Source: a virus
Virus record (IMG/VR): IMGVR_UViG_3300042518_000811
Location: 1-31,772 of that record
Reading direction: 5' to 3' (one strand)
DNA length: 31,772 bases
The position numbers and the translations under genes were made by a program. Under the pieces are notes generated by a model. That model was not told where the DNA came from and did no database searches. It was given only the letters and a program-made list of their open reading frames with translations. This document shows, piece by piece, positions 1-8,033 of the stretch. Positions within the stretch are counted from its first letter, which is position 1. Every line of letters starts with the position of its first letter.

Positions 1-239
1 GATGCGCCGTAGGCAAAATCGGCGTCCTCAAAGGAAAACGAGACGCCGCTTCCAGCAATTACTGGCCCGCTTATGGTCATGTCGCCGCCAAAAGCCACGC
101 CTGCATTGGTAAACGTGAGCGTGTTCGTGGTATTAGCGACTACCTCTCCGTTGGTGGTGTTAAATCCGAGCGATTTGATCGTCTGCCCGAAGCTGGTGGC
201 CGCGCAGAGGGTGGCGAGAAGGATGCAAAAGAATTTCAT
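1..239 (-). CDS. Secreted or exported tail-region protein, 3' part cut by window edge
   Basis: The frame is open from an ATG at 239 to the window edge, giving 79 codons without a stop. The first 19 residues (MKFFCILLATLCAATSFGQ) look like a Sec signal peptide: a lysine, a hydrophobic core, then a small-residue cleavage region. What follows is rich in Thr, Asn and Gly (NTTNGEVVANTTNTLTF), as in beta-structured adhesins or tail fibres. It starts 4 nt after the 365-aa tail gene, so it is probably co-transcribed with it. Function is unknown. A tail fibre or an exported protein of the infected cell are both possible. No clear Shine-Dalgarno sequence is seen. Confidence 0.6.
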   Translation of the reverse strand, partial: MKFFCILLATLCAATSFGQTIKSLGFNTTNGEVVANTTNTLTFTNAGVAFGGDMTISGPVIAGSGVSFSFEDADFAYGA

Positions 240-243
240 AATG

Positions 244-1341
244 TTAGAGTTTTGCGGCGGTTAGCGAGCCGTCATTCGCTACACTAATGCTCCACGTAGA
301 GTTGTCCGGTGACTGAAGATAAAAGAAAGCAGCGGGACTTACCGTGACCGGAACGCCCCCGGTTGTCGCAATAATGTCATTGCCGAGGGTAACGAGGGCT
401 TGCGTCACGGTTTCGATCTTGCCGCTCTGGCTTACCTCCACTTCCATCGTTGCCTCAATGCTGGCCGATGCGCTAATCGCGTTGATCAGCTCGGTCGTGT
501 TGAAGTTAAGCGTAGCCGTTTTGCCGTAGACCGGGGTTAAGGCTTGAGCTACGGTCATAAGGGGGAGCGCGACTTGGCTTTTCGCTCCGGTAAAGGCTAT
601 GCGATAAATTCGCCCCGCAATCCCGGTCACGCGCACGTTGCCCGTGCCGATAGGCGAAATTGCTTCAAGCGCATCCTCTACCGCCGTAGTCGCGGCCCGC
701 GCCTCAATAACGCTGGTCGTGGCGGTAAGGGTGTATCCTGTTCCCGCTGTGGCCGCCGTGTAGCTGGTAATCGCGGTAGTTGTCGCCGTTGTGTTGGCGT
801 AGAACTGACTGCCTGAGACAAGCTGCGCGGTGTAGAGCGTCGATCCGTTACTGAACCCCGTTGGCGTCCCGAATCCCGTGACCACAAAAGCCTGCCCCGC
901 AGCAAGTCCGTGCGAACCGCTCGTCGTAAAAAGCCCGCCTGTGACGCTGGAAAAGGTCAGAGCTTGGCTTGGGAAAGTAAGCGCAAAGGTTCCATCGTAA
1001 GCGTCCGGGTTGAAGGAAAGCACTTGCTGCTCATTGGCGGCGGTTCCTCCGGTAATCGTGCGCGCGAGTGTCGCGCTGACCGTTATAGGCAGATTCGACC
1101 ACGCCTGCGCGGCAACGTAGGCTGTAGCCGTCGAGGGCGGCTTTGGGCCAATGTGCAGTTTGACCGACTTGGACGAGTAATCCAGCGGCTCGTATGCGCT
1201 GCTGCCCGTGCCTGCGGTTAGGAAATAAAGCTCGTAATCGGCATTGTCGCCCTCAAAGGCAGATAAATTAGGCGGCACGCCGCCGCTGAGTCCTGCGACG
1301 AATCTGCCTGTATCGACATCCAAGTAGAGCTTGCGCGCCAT
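244..1341 (-). CDS. Distal tail or baseplate structural protein (365 aa)
   Basis: I do not recognise a named family. The sequence is rich in Ala, Thr, Ser and Gly, with few charges and no transmembrane helix, as expected for beta-rich virion proteins. A segment around residues 130-195 (reading SHGLAAGQAFVVTGFGTP and on) resembles the short beta modules of phage fibre and baseplate proteins. The frame can be extended to a TTG at 1362, but that TTG is the first triplet of the recurrent TTGACA box, so I place the start at the ATG at 1341. Its position downstream of the tape measure gene supports a tail role. The exact role is unknown. Confidence 0.7.
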   Translation of the reverse strand: MARKLYLDVDTGRFVAGLSGGVPPNLSAFEGDNADYELYFLTAGTGSSAYEPLDYSSKSVKLHIGPKPPSTATAYVAAQAWSNLPITVSATLARTITGGTAANEQQVLSFNPDAYDGTFALTFPSQALTFSSVTGGLFTTSGSHGLAAGQAFVVTGFGTPTGFSNGSTLYTAQLVSGSQFYANTTATTTAITSYTAATAGTGYTLTATTSVIEARAATTAVEDALEAISPIGTGNVRVTGIAGRIYRIAFTGAKSQVALPLMTVAQALTPVYGKTATLNFNTTELINAISASASIEATMEVEVSQSGKIETVTQALVTLGNDIIATTGGVPVTVSPAAFFYLQSPDNSTWSISVANDGSLTAAKL

Positions 1342-1356
1342 TTCTGGCGAGAGGGA

Positions 1357-1362
1357 TGTCAA
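1357..1362 (-). promoter_or_regulatory. TTGACA start-associated box, 15 nt before the ATG at 1341
   Basis: TTGACA on the minus strand, followed by 15 nt and the ATG of the 365-aa tail gene. It is one of nine such boxes in the window. It begins 9 nt after the stop codon of the preceding gene. Confidence 0.6.
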
Positions 1363-1371
1363 AGGGGGCGG

Positions 1372-2049
1372 CTAGGTTGACGGGAAGGGGCGAAGCTGCT
1401 CGCCTGTTGTGCTGTCGTAGATTGGGCCGAGGCCGTCGCCGGGGTCGTAGGGCCAATATGCGGTTGCTGTAATAGAACCTGATACGGGAGTGCTGCCAGA
1501 TTCACCGTATACAGTTATTTGTTTGGAGTAATAGCGCGACGTTCCTTGCGGGCCAAAAGAAAAGTCAATAGCACCCACCGCCGCATTAGCGCCATTGAAT
1601 GGATCAGTTGACCACACATAAAGCAAATCTTCGTTTGGCTCCGGTTGTGGCTTTGATCCACGTAAAAACAGCACTGGCCCGAGCGGATTAAAGGAAGAAG
1701 CTTGCCGCAGATTTATTTCTAACAGCGAATCGCCTGTTTCAAAGCTGCCTACGGTCTTGCGTTTATCCAAATAGAGATCACAGCGCAATAAATCCAGCTC
1801 ACTTGATGGCGTAAATTCACTGCTGCTGAAATTACCAAGGCCAATCAGTTGTGTGTTAATCTGCAATCCATTCCACGGGCAATCAAATTCAAAACTTGCT
1901 ACTTGCCAAAACAAACACATGGCCTTGGCAAGCGACATTCGCGTATCTGGGATGTTTTCATCTTCATCTTGAATGTAGCTAGAACTCCAGCATGAAACTC
2001 CTAACTTTTGGTCGTATGGAAACAAGCCCAAGTGCCGCACGCTCGCCAT
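1372..2049 (-). CDS. Hypothetical minor tail protein (225 aa)
   Basis: A 225-residue protein of no recognised family, starting MASVRHLGLFPYDQKLG. It has no signal peptide or transmembrane segment, has scattered aromatic residues and ends in a Pro/Gly-rich tail (AYWPYDPGDGLGPIYD). It follows the 110-aa gene after 2 nt and precedes the 365-aa tail gene, inside the block downstream of the tape measure gene, where distal tail, hub and baseplate proteins are normally encoded. A structural role is inferred from position only. Confidence 0.7.
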   Translation of the reverse strand: MASVRHLGLFPYDQKLGVSCWSSSYIQDEDENIPDTRMSLAKAMCLFWQVASFEFDCPWNGLQINTQLIGLGNFSSSEFTPSSELDLLRCDLYLDKRKTVGSFETGDSLLEINLRQASSFNPLGPVLFLRGSKPQPEPNEDLLYVWSTDPFNGANAAVGAIDFSFGPQGTSRYYSKQITVYGESGSTPVSGSITATAYWPYDPGDGLGPIYDSTTGEQLRPFPST

Positions 2050-2051
2050 GA

Positions 2052-2384
2052 CTAAACAAGGCTCCCCCCGCCGGTTCCTCCGGTTGTGTTAATGGCAAGC
2101 AGTGCATTTTTCTTCTGCCCGAGCAGGCGATACTTTTCGGGCTGGCCGTTCTCGCAAACATCGAACTCGTAGCCCCAAAAGCGCAATTCCGTTCCGTCTT
2201 TTTTGTATTTCGGCACGTAGTCAGGGACGTATCCCGCTGGATTGTTGGTAGGGACTACAGCGGTGACCTTCTTGTAGTTCTCGTCTAGGTCTTTTGCCCG
2301 GATGCTTACCGGAGGAGCATTGCTTCCGGGCGCGGGGCGATTCTTTAGATCGTCTCTGAATTTGTGCAGATCGGGAGCGGCCAT
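2052..2384 (-). CDS. Hypothetical small tail-module protein (110 aa)
   Basis: A 110-aa protein with a charged N-terminal helix-like stretch (LHKFRDDLKNRP), a middle rich in Pro, Val and Tyr, and a flexible Gly/Thr-rich C-terminus (TTGGTGGGSLV). It lies 1 nt downstream of the 244-aa gene and 2 nt upstream of the 225-aa gene, which suggests tight translational coupling. The family is not recognised. Placement in the distal tail module is the only functional hint. Confidence 0.65.
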   Translation of the reverse strand: MAAPDLHKFRDDLKNRPAPGSNAPPVSIRAKDLDENYKKVTAVVPTNNPAGYVPDYVPKYKKDGTELRFWGYEFDVCENGQPEKYRLLGQKKNALLAINTTGGTGGGSLV

Positions 2385-2385
2385 G

Positions 2386-3120
2386 CTATTCGATGTAGTA
2401 GCGGCGGGTCACTTCTTTGACGCTGGGAGTAAGGTCGTTGGTTTTTATATCTTCCAGCATTACTCTGCCCTCAATTTGATTAGTGAACCATTCGCGGGGG
2501 TAAGAAATGAATTTGAGGCCGCTCCATCCAAGCTCTGGCGCTTGCATGGGAATACTGCTTGAAAAAGACAGCAGGATATACAATGCCTGTGGCGCTGGCG
2601 GTGTTGGAATTCCGGTAGTTTCCGCACCAACTTGCACATATTCGTAAATGTGAACTATCGGCATGAATGAGTAGGCAAATCGACTTGTAAGATTGCTCGC
2701 TGTAACAGTGCTATCTGGGTTGTCTGGGTTCTGACGTTGTATGGAAAACGGTTCGCTGACAAAACTAAAGCTAACGGGGCTTTCGCGTTCTTGAGTTTTG
2801 AAAATGTAGGAACCGCCGCGAACAAGGCCACCCGCATAAGTGGCGGAAACGTAGGTCAATCCATTTTCCTGCGAAAGCGAGCGTTCTACCATGAAAAGCT
2901 GGCGCGCTAGCAGGTATTCGCGATTCACGCTTGACGGAAAAATGGGAGGCGGCGCATCTGGGTAAAAAAGTTTGTCTATCTGCAAAGACTGCGCGGCAGT
3001 GCAAACAAAGTTGCACGATACGGTGACTAGTCCATTGACTTGCTCTGAAACGCTTTGCGATACCAAGGCAACGCCGGGAGAACCCGTGAGGCGGGAGGAT
3101 GCGTGGACGAGGGAAGGCAT
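2386..3120 (-). CDS. Hypothetical distal tail protein (244 aa)
   Basis: This is the first gene downstream of the tape measure gene, 6 nt after its stop. In siphophages that slot usually holds the distal tail protein or first minor tail protein. The 244 residues are rich in Ser, Val and aromatics with alternating hydrophobic patterns (YILLSFSSSIP, SFSFVSEPFSI), which suggests mostly beta structure. There is no signal peptide or transmembrane helix. I cannot name the family, so the distal-tail role is inferred from gene order. Confidence 0.7.
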   Translation of the reverse strand: MPSLVHASSRLTGSPGVALVSQSVSEQVNGLVTVSCNFVCTAAQSLQIDKLFYPDAPPPIFPSSVNREYLLARQLFMVERSLSQENGLTYVSATYAGGLVRGGSYIFKTQERESPVSFSFVSEPFSIQRQNPDNPDSTVTASNLTSRFAYSFMPIVHIYEYVQVGAETTGIPTPPAPQALYILLSFSSSIPMQAPELGWSGLKFISYPREWFTNQIEGRVMLEDIKTNDLTPSVKEVTRRYYIE

Positions 3121-3126
3121 GACGGA

Positions 3127-5541
3127 TTAGCTCAAGGCGTGTTGAGGAAGTTTGTTGTCGATGTTTTTTAGCAAATCGCGGCACTGTTGAAGTGTTGCCT
3201 CTAGGGCAAGTGCTTGTTGTCCTTGGTTAGTAAGACCCTGCACTGCGTTTTTCAACGCATCGGCTGCCTGTTGGCCGCCCTGTTTAACGGCGTCTGCGGC
3301 TTCTTGTGTTTTGCCAAAGAAGTCCTCGGCAGCGTTCAGTTGTCCTTCCCTAATGCGATCTGCCGTTGCTTGATCTTCTTGATTTAAGCGGTCATTCATC
3401 TCATTCATTCTTTGTTCGTGATCCGCGTCCGCTTGGCGTTGAGCATCAAGCCGCTCCCCCAAAGAGTCTTTTTCTTCAGCCATTTGATAGTCTCTAGCCC
3501 GAAGCTCTTCAGAGTGTTGCTCGTATTCTAACTGCCGTTGAGTTCTCTCAAATGATCCCTGCGCTCTTTGGCGCGCGTTATCTGCCGCCGACCACTGACC
3601 TCGGCGCTCTAGGTCATTTATGTTATCTTGTGCTCGGTCGTATCTGCGAGCGGCTGAATCCATGTCTCTTTCGGCTTTTCGCATATAAGCGTCATCTTCA
3701 TTTACAATCTGCAAAGAGCCGATGGTTTCTTTAAGCTCCTGAACGCGATCCATTGCTTGATTGAAGCGATCCGTCAATCCGTTGGGGCCGACCATAAGGT
3801 CAACGGATGCTTGAATATTTCCCTTAGCGTCACGGATGCTGCTGGCAAAGGCGCTGCCATCGCCTGCTATCTCGGAGGTTTCTAACTGAGCAACTTCTGC
3901 GCTCATCTTTGCCTCGTCAAACGATTGCTCCAATTTGCCCGCATCTTGAGCGGAAGTGTTTAGGTCAAGCGGGACGCCGTTAATGGCATTTGCCGCATTT
4001 TGCATATCCGCCCTTAACCCCGCTCCCGATAGTTGCGCGCTTGCTATGCGTTGTTCAATTCGCGCAGCGGCTTCAGCGGAATTAAAAAAATCGGTATCGA
4101 CTTGACCGCTTTTTTCTGCCGCCACATTTGCCGCCGATGTGACCTTGCTTTGAAAGTTGTCCGAAGCCGCGTCCATGTTGGATTTGGTTGTTGCAATGAC
4201 CGGAAGCAGTCCGCCCCTCAGACCTTCAATCACATTTCCAAAGCTGGCATTGTATCCGGTTTGAAACTCTCTAGCGGTGGATGTTGCCGCGCTACTAAGG
4301 GCAGACGCAAAACTGCTGGCGACAAAGGCAACGGGGTTGGAAAGAAACTGAACAAAGTCACTTGCTAAAGCATTAAGCACAGCAGAAAACGCCTGCGAAA
4401 ATAGATTCTGCGCGTCTGATGCGCTCATTGAAAGAAGAGACGTAATGGCTGGGGCAATCGTATTTTGCAGCATATCAAGCATGGCAAGATTGAACTGTGC
4501 CACTGCATTAATAAGGGCATTGGCAAGGTAATCCATTGCGCTATTGATGGCCCCGCTTTGAAAGATTTGAGAAAAGAAGTTGCCCGCAAAACTAAATGCC
4601 TGCGCTAGTTTATCGGCCAAAAAATCCGCAACAACCGATATAGTGTCGCGCATATTGCCAAGCAACAGTTGAGCAATTTCTGGCCCCTTCATGCTCAACA
4701 TTCCGACCCAAGTGTCGATTGTGCTAGTTAACGTCTGCCCAAGGTTTTGACCCATCCCCGCAAAATCAACCCGCGCGGCGGCTTCTGCAATGTTACTCAG
4801 CAACGGCTCTAAGGCGGCAAGCGCGCCTGTGGTAAATTGATTAACCTTGTCTTGAACTTGAACAATGTTGTCGTTTAATCGGCCCATTGCCGCTGCGCTA
4901 CTGTTGAGAATTTCGGGGTAGCTGCCAAGTTGGCCCCGCGCATTGGCAAGTTCCGGTTGCAATTGCGTAAGCACATTGACCAAGGACGCTCCGCTGCGAC
5001 CAAAAAACGCCATTGCCGCTGCGGTTTGGTCGGCGGGCGTAGGTAGCTCTTTAATTGCGTTGCCAACCGCCAGCAGTTGCTCGGTCGGACTCTGCGTTTT
5101 GAGAAGTTCAAAGTTTAATCCGAGGCGAGAAAACTTCTCCTGCGCCTCGGCCGATCCTTGAGACGCCTTGCCTAGCTCGTTGTTGAGGCGGTTAATCGCT
5201 GGCTCAAGGGCGTCCGCGCTGCTTCCAGCGTTTTGAAACGCCGTTTGCAGCAGGGCCAAATCTCCCGGCAGCGCATTGACCCTGTTGGCAAAGTCATTGA
5301 GCGCATCGGTGTTTTCCAAGGTTTGCTGGAAAGAAGAAAGGGCGGCTTGAACACTGCGAAACACTCCGACCACCGCGCCGACCGCAATGCCGATCTTGGT
5401 AAAGGTAGCCCCAATGTTGGCAACTTCGTTATTAAAACCCTGCAAGCCGCCTTGAAAACTATTCAAGCGGTTCTGAAGCTGCGTGACGGTAGAGTTGAAG
5501 CTCTCGTCCCTCGCCGCAAATGTTGCTGTTACATCGGCCAT
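3127..5541 (-). CDS. Tail tape measure protein (804 aa)
   Basis: This is the longest gene of the tail module. The product is predicted to span the tail tube lumen, set tail length and be ejected with the DNA. The N-terminal 45 residues are helical, then comes a hydrophobic stretch at about residues 50-61 (IGIAVGAVVGVF). A long Ala/Leu/Gln-rich helical middle has further hydrophobic segments around residues 335-380. The last 200 residues are a highly charged coiled coil (around RMNEMNDRLNQEDQATADRI). Its place after the chaperone frameshift pair matches siphophage order. The start has a Shine-Dalgarno-like AGGAAAAG directly before the ATG at 5541. At the usual rise of about 1.5 A per residue the tail would be roughly 120 nm long. 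Confidence 0.9.
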   Translation of the reverse strand: MADVTATFAARDESFNSTVTQLQNRLNSFQGGLQGFNNEVANIGATFTKIGIAVGAVVGVFRSVQAALSSFQQTLENTDALNDFANRVNALPGDLALLQTAFQNAGSSADALEPAINRLNNELGKASQGSAEAQEKFSRLGLNFELLKTQSPTEQLLAVGNAIKELPTPADQTAAAMAFFGRSGASLVNVLTQLQPELANARGQLGSYPEILNSSAAAMGRLNDNIVQVQDKVNQFTTGALAALEPLLSNIAEAAARVDFAGMGQNLGQTLTSTIDTWVGMLSMKGPEIAQLLLGNMRDTISVVADFLADKLAQAFSFAGNFFSQIFQSGAINSAMDYLANALINAVAQFNLAMLDMLQNTIAPAITSLLSMSASDAQNLFSQAFSAVLNALASDFVQFLSNPVAFVASSFASALSSAATSTAREFQTGYNASFGNVIEGLRGGLLPVIATTKSNMDAASDNFQSKVTSAANVAAEKSGQVDTDFFNSAEAAARIEQRIASAQLSGAGLRADMQNAANAINGVPLDLNTSAQDAGKLEQSFDEAKMSAEVAQLETSEIAGDGSAFASSIRDAKGNIQASVDLMVGPNGLTDRFNQAMDRVQELKETIGSLQIVNEDDAYMRKAERDMDSAARRYDRAQDNINDLERRGQWSAADNARQRAQGSFERTQRQLEYEQHSEELRARDYQMAEEKDSLGERLDAQRQADADHEQRMNEMNDRLNQEDQATADRIREGQLNAAEDFFGKTQEAADAVKQGGQQAADALKNAVQGLTNQGQQALALEATLQQCRDLLKNIDNKLPQHALS

Positions 5542-5550
5542 CTTTTCCTA

Positions 5551-6444
5551 TTAGCTTGCTCTCAACCCCGCCTGTTGCCTCAAGACGTAGCGGATTTGCC
5601 GATCCATCATCTTGACGAACTTGCCGCGCGCTATTTGCAGCGCCATCATGGCCGAGCTTGCGGAAAGATTCTGACTCGTCCACGGCACGGCATTGGTCAT
5701 GCGAACAGAGGGGTTAATAGAATTGGTAAAGGTGCTAGAGGCATCCACCGAGCTTGCGGCGGGGATGCGGTGCCCCTTGTTTCGCGTGACCCACTGCGGA
5801 ATGCCGCGAGTCTGCACAGAGGCTAGGTCAAGCTCCGGTATTTTCTCCGCGCACACCGCCCACCCCGCCTTGGTCATGCCGACCTTGCGCTGCACTTGCT
5901 TGATATAGGCGTCCAGCTTGGTGCGCTTCTGCATGAGCAAATGCATATTGCCTACCCGCTTCTTGACCTTCATGCGTGACCCGCCGCGCGCCGACCAATG
6001 CAGTTGCGGATCAACCTCATCAATCATTCCCTGCCACCCGAAGTTCTCGAATATCTTGCGCAGGGCTTTCATGTTGCCAGCGGCGGCGTAGCCATTGACT
6101 CGATCCGTGAACCGCAACGTGGCTTCGTCGGCGTTAAATCCGCGCTTGGACTGAGAAGCGCGATAGTTGTTAAACTTGCTGGCAAGCTCATGGAGTTGCT
6201 CAACCGCTCCTCCGTAGGGTTCCGGAGTGTAGAACACCTTGCTGATATCGACCTCGACGGCCTTCTCGCCTAGCTCTTTGGCCGCTTTGTCCTTGCCGAA
6301 TGGTTGCGTGGTATTGGCAAGCTCGACGCAGGCAATACGAGCATGGCGACGAAGCTCTTGTTGAACGTCCTTGCCGACAATCTCGGCATATCGCTTCATG
6401 CGCCCCCGCAAATCGGAGGTATCAATTTGTGCCGTTATCTTCAT
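5551..6444 (-). CDS. Hypothetical minor tail protein (297 aa)
   Basis: A basic protein of 297 aa between the chaperone pair and the tape measure gene, with about 9 nt to the latter. The N-terminus (MKITAQIDTSDLRGRMKRYA) looks like the start of HK97-gp10-like or minor tail proteins, which commonly begin with a beta strand and then a helix containing DLRxRM. The middle is rich in Lys and Arg (SRMKVKKRVGNMHLLMQKR) and the C-terminus is helical. Its ATG overlaps the end of the frameshifted chaperone reading frame by 23 nt. The family call is uncertain. A tail completion or assembly role is inferred from position. Confidence 0.65.
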   Translation of the reverse strand: MKITAQIDTSDLRGRMKRYAEIVGKDVQQELRRHARIACVELANTTQPFGKDKAAKELGEKAVEVDISKVFYTPEPYGGAVEQLHELASKFNNYRASQSKRGFNADEATLRFTDRVNGYAAAGNMKALRKIFENFGWQGMIDEVDPQLHWSARGGSRMKVKKRVGNMHLLMQKRTKLDAYIKQVQRKVGMTKAGWAVCAEKIPELDLASVQTRGIPQWVTRNKGHRIPAASSVDASSTFTNSINPSVRMTNAVPWTSQNLSASSAMMALQIARGKFVKMMDRQIRYVLRQQAGLRAS

Positions 6445-7125
6445 CGGTATCGGCCTTTGCCAGAGTCATTCTTATCTCGGCGGCAATGTCCACCCCACCG
6501 GACTCGCGCATGGCTTTTGTCCAACGCATGACACTGCCCTGTGCGTTGTCGTGCCAGAGGATGAGTTGCAGCCCCGTAGTCAGCGCAAGCTCGTTAAGAA
6601 TATAGTCCGCGCTCCAGCCCGTCTTAGCGGCAATACTTGCTAGGTAGCTTGCTTGCCAACACGGGCTTGCTCTTTTCCCGCGATAGGAACCTTCGGCCCC
6701 TTGACCTTGCGGATGGCTTCGGTTTGCACGGCAAAGTAGCCAAGCACCATTTCTTCGATGAGAGGAAGGGCATCGCTCAAGAGCTTTGGATCGTTGAGCG
6801 GCCCGCCAAGGAAGTCGCCCACCGCCTGCCGCCATTGACTGCGGAGCCAGACGTTGTGACGCACCTCCTGCGGGTCGCCGCAGTGTATGTAAAGAAACTC
6901 GGCGGTTGACCAGATAGCGTTGGCGTTTTGCGCGCTGACCCGCTCGCCCTTCATGCCGCGAATAAAGAAGTTTTCGACCTCAAAGAGATACGAAAGCGTT
7001 TCTGCGGTCATGGGGCGGATGGTCAGCGGGCCAAGGCTGCGGCCCTTGGTCAGCGTGGATTTTGCCAGCACTTCTAGGCGTGACGGCGTGGCGATTGCTT
7101 CTTCGTCGGAAAGGTGATCGTTCAT
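6422..7125 (-). CDS. Tail assembly chaperone, -1 frameshift fusion form (gpGT-like, 234 aa)
   Basis: The second chaperone frame has no convincing start of its own, but it joins the upstream gene by a -1 shift at the GGGAAAA site. Residues 1-151 come from the gpG-like frame. After Lys151 the frame moves to AGA and reads RASPCWQASYLASIAAKTGW onward for 83 residues, ending at 6422. The second part resembles a folded helical domain (WSADYILNELALTTGLQLIL) with an acidic end. The arrangement copies lambda G/GT, where a small share of ribosomes shifts and the fusion bridges tape measure and tube subunits during tail assembly. Neither product is expected in the virion. Confidence 0.8.
6640..7125 (-). 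CDS. Tail assembly chaperone, unshifted form (gpG-like, 161 aa)
   Basis: A 161-aa soluble, mostly helical protein directly upstream of the minor tail and tape measure genes. No named family is seen in the residues. The assignment rests on gene order and on the perfect slippery heptamer at codons 149-151, ten codons before the stop. Predicted role: to coat the tape measure protein and keep it soluble before the tube assembles. It starts in an ATGA overlap with the 153-aa gene, which implies coupled translation. Confidence 0.8.
   Translation of the reverse strand: MNDHLSDEEAIATPSRLEVLAKSTLTKGRSLGPLTIRPMTAETLSYLFEVENFFIRGMKGERVSAQNANAIWSTAEFLYIHCGDPQEVRHNVWLRSQWRQAVGDFLGGPLNDPKLLSDALPLIEEMVLGYFAVQTEAIRKVKGPKVPIAGKEQARVGKQAT
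6673..6679 (-). promoter_or_regulatory. GGGAAAA slippery site for -1 programmed frameshift
   Basis: The minus strand reads gcG GGA AAA gag in the 161-aa gene frame, a perfect X XXY YYZ heptamer. Lambda uses GGGAAAG at the same place in gene G. A -1 slip here enters the frame that stays open to 6422. Confidence 0.85.
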
Positions 7126-7583
7126 AGGTAATTTTGCATCTTGCGGATTTCTTCTGAGGTTGCGTCTTCGCGGATAAAGCCCATGCCGTCACCCGCGCTG
7201 ATCTCGACCATGCGCGGCGTGCTTTTGACGATGGAAAGCGCGATGTCGCGCCATCCCGAATTAGCGTAGGCAAATTCTAGGGCGTCATCAGAGGCGGCTA
7301 GTTTCTGAAGCCATTCCACGCGATCTGTTAAGTCCTCGGGCGTCCGGTCGCCGGGGTCTGCCTCCTCAAGGCGCAACCATTGCGAGGCGAGCTTGCCGCA
7401 GGAATCCGTTGCCCCCTCGGTCGCGGGATTAAAAAGGAAAGTAACGATCGTTTTGCCATCGCGGCGAACTTGGCGGGTGCAAGGAGGACGGCGAAGCGTA
7501 TGCCCCAAGCAAAGAAGCGCGGTAGCGAGCTTTGTGTTAGAGGTCAAAAAGACCTCATCATTGGTCGAAGTATCTTCAATCAT
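7122..7583 (-). CDS. Hypothetical tail-module protein (153 aa)
   Basis: A 153-aa protein between the candidate tail tube gene and the chaperone pair. It starts MIEDTSTNDEVFLTSNTKLA and ends in an acidic helical region (DATSEEIRKMQNYL). The middle (QVRRDGKTIVTFLFNPATE) looks like a small alpha/beta unit. There is no recognised family. It ends in an ATGA overlap with the chaperone gene, so the two are probably translated together. Role unknown: it may be an accessory tail assembly factor. Confidence 0.65.
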   Translation of the reverse strand: MIEDTSTNDEVFLTSNTKLATALLCLGHTLRRPPCTRQVRRDGKTIVTFLFNPATEGATDSCGKLASQWLRLEEADPGDRTPEDLTDRVEWLQKLAASDDALEFAYANSGWRDIALSIVKSTPRMVEISAGDGMGFIREDATSEEIRKMQNYL

Positions 7584-7601
7584 TTAAATGTGGAATTTAG
7601 C

Positions 7602-7623
7602 GCGGGGAATTGCGCGCCCCCGC
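7602..7623 (-). terminator. Stem-loop after the candidate tail tube gene
   Basis: GCGGGG (7602-7607) pairs with CCCCGC (7618-7623) around a 10-nt loop, 17 nt past the tail tube stop codon on the minus strand. The downstream T-rich tract is weak, so it may attenuate transcription or protect the 3' end rather than terminate fully. Confidence 0.35.
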
Positions 7624-7639
7624 TGCGCGTGGTGGGAAA

Positions 7640-8011
7640 TTAGAGGCTCGGATACTGCGTGGCCGAAACGCTAAAGGAGGCAAACCCCTCGCTCGTTTCG
7701 CTGCGGCTAACCGAATCAACAATGATCGAACCGCCCGTGATGCCGTTGCCCGAAGTCGTGCTGTTAAGCGAGAGAGCAACGCCGGGAGCAGCGCCCATTA
7801 CGCCCGTCGATCCGTTGATGACTCCTTCGATGCTAATGCTGGCGGTTGGTTTGAAATACGAAACGGCAACAACGTCTCCGTCATTGTCCATGACCTCGGC
7901 CTTTTCGCGGCTGATTTCACGGGAAAAAGTAGAGATGAGGATGCCTGTCTCGGCGGTGCAGCCGAAGACAACGCTCGCGGCGGCGGAAGAGGTGACTGTA
8001 GTAGCGGCCAT
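7640..8011 (-). CDS. Candidate major tail tube protein (123 aa)
   Basis: A 123-aa protein made almost entirely of short polar and hydrophobic beta-like segments rich in Ser, Thr, Val, Ala and Gly, with no cysteine-rich or membrane region. It lies between the neck genes and the chaperone pair, which is where siphophages encode the tail tube. It is followed by a stem-loop and has its own start-associated box, both fitting a highly expressed structural gene. It is short for a tube protein (often 140-250 aa). A small tail or head decoration protein is the alternative. Confidence 0.5.
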   Translation of the reverse strand: MAATTVTSSAAASVVFGCTAETGILISTFSREISREKAEVMDNDGDVVAVSYFKPTASISIEGVINGSTGVMGAAPGVALSLNSTTSGNGITGGSIIVDSVSRSETSEGFASFSVSATQYPSL

Positions 8012-8024
8012 GCTTGACCGCGAC

Positions 8025-8030
8025 TGTCAA
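8025..8030 (-). promoter_or_regulatory. TTGACA start-associated box, 13 nt before the ATG at 8011
   Basis: TTGACAG on the minus strand, 3 nt after the stop codon of the 164-aa gene and 13 nt (counted from the hexamer) before the tail tube ATG. No Shine-Dalgarno sequence lies between the box and the ATG. Confidence 0.65.
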
Positions 8031-8033
8031 CCT

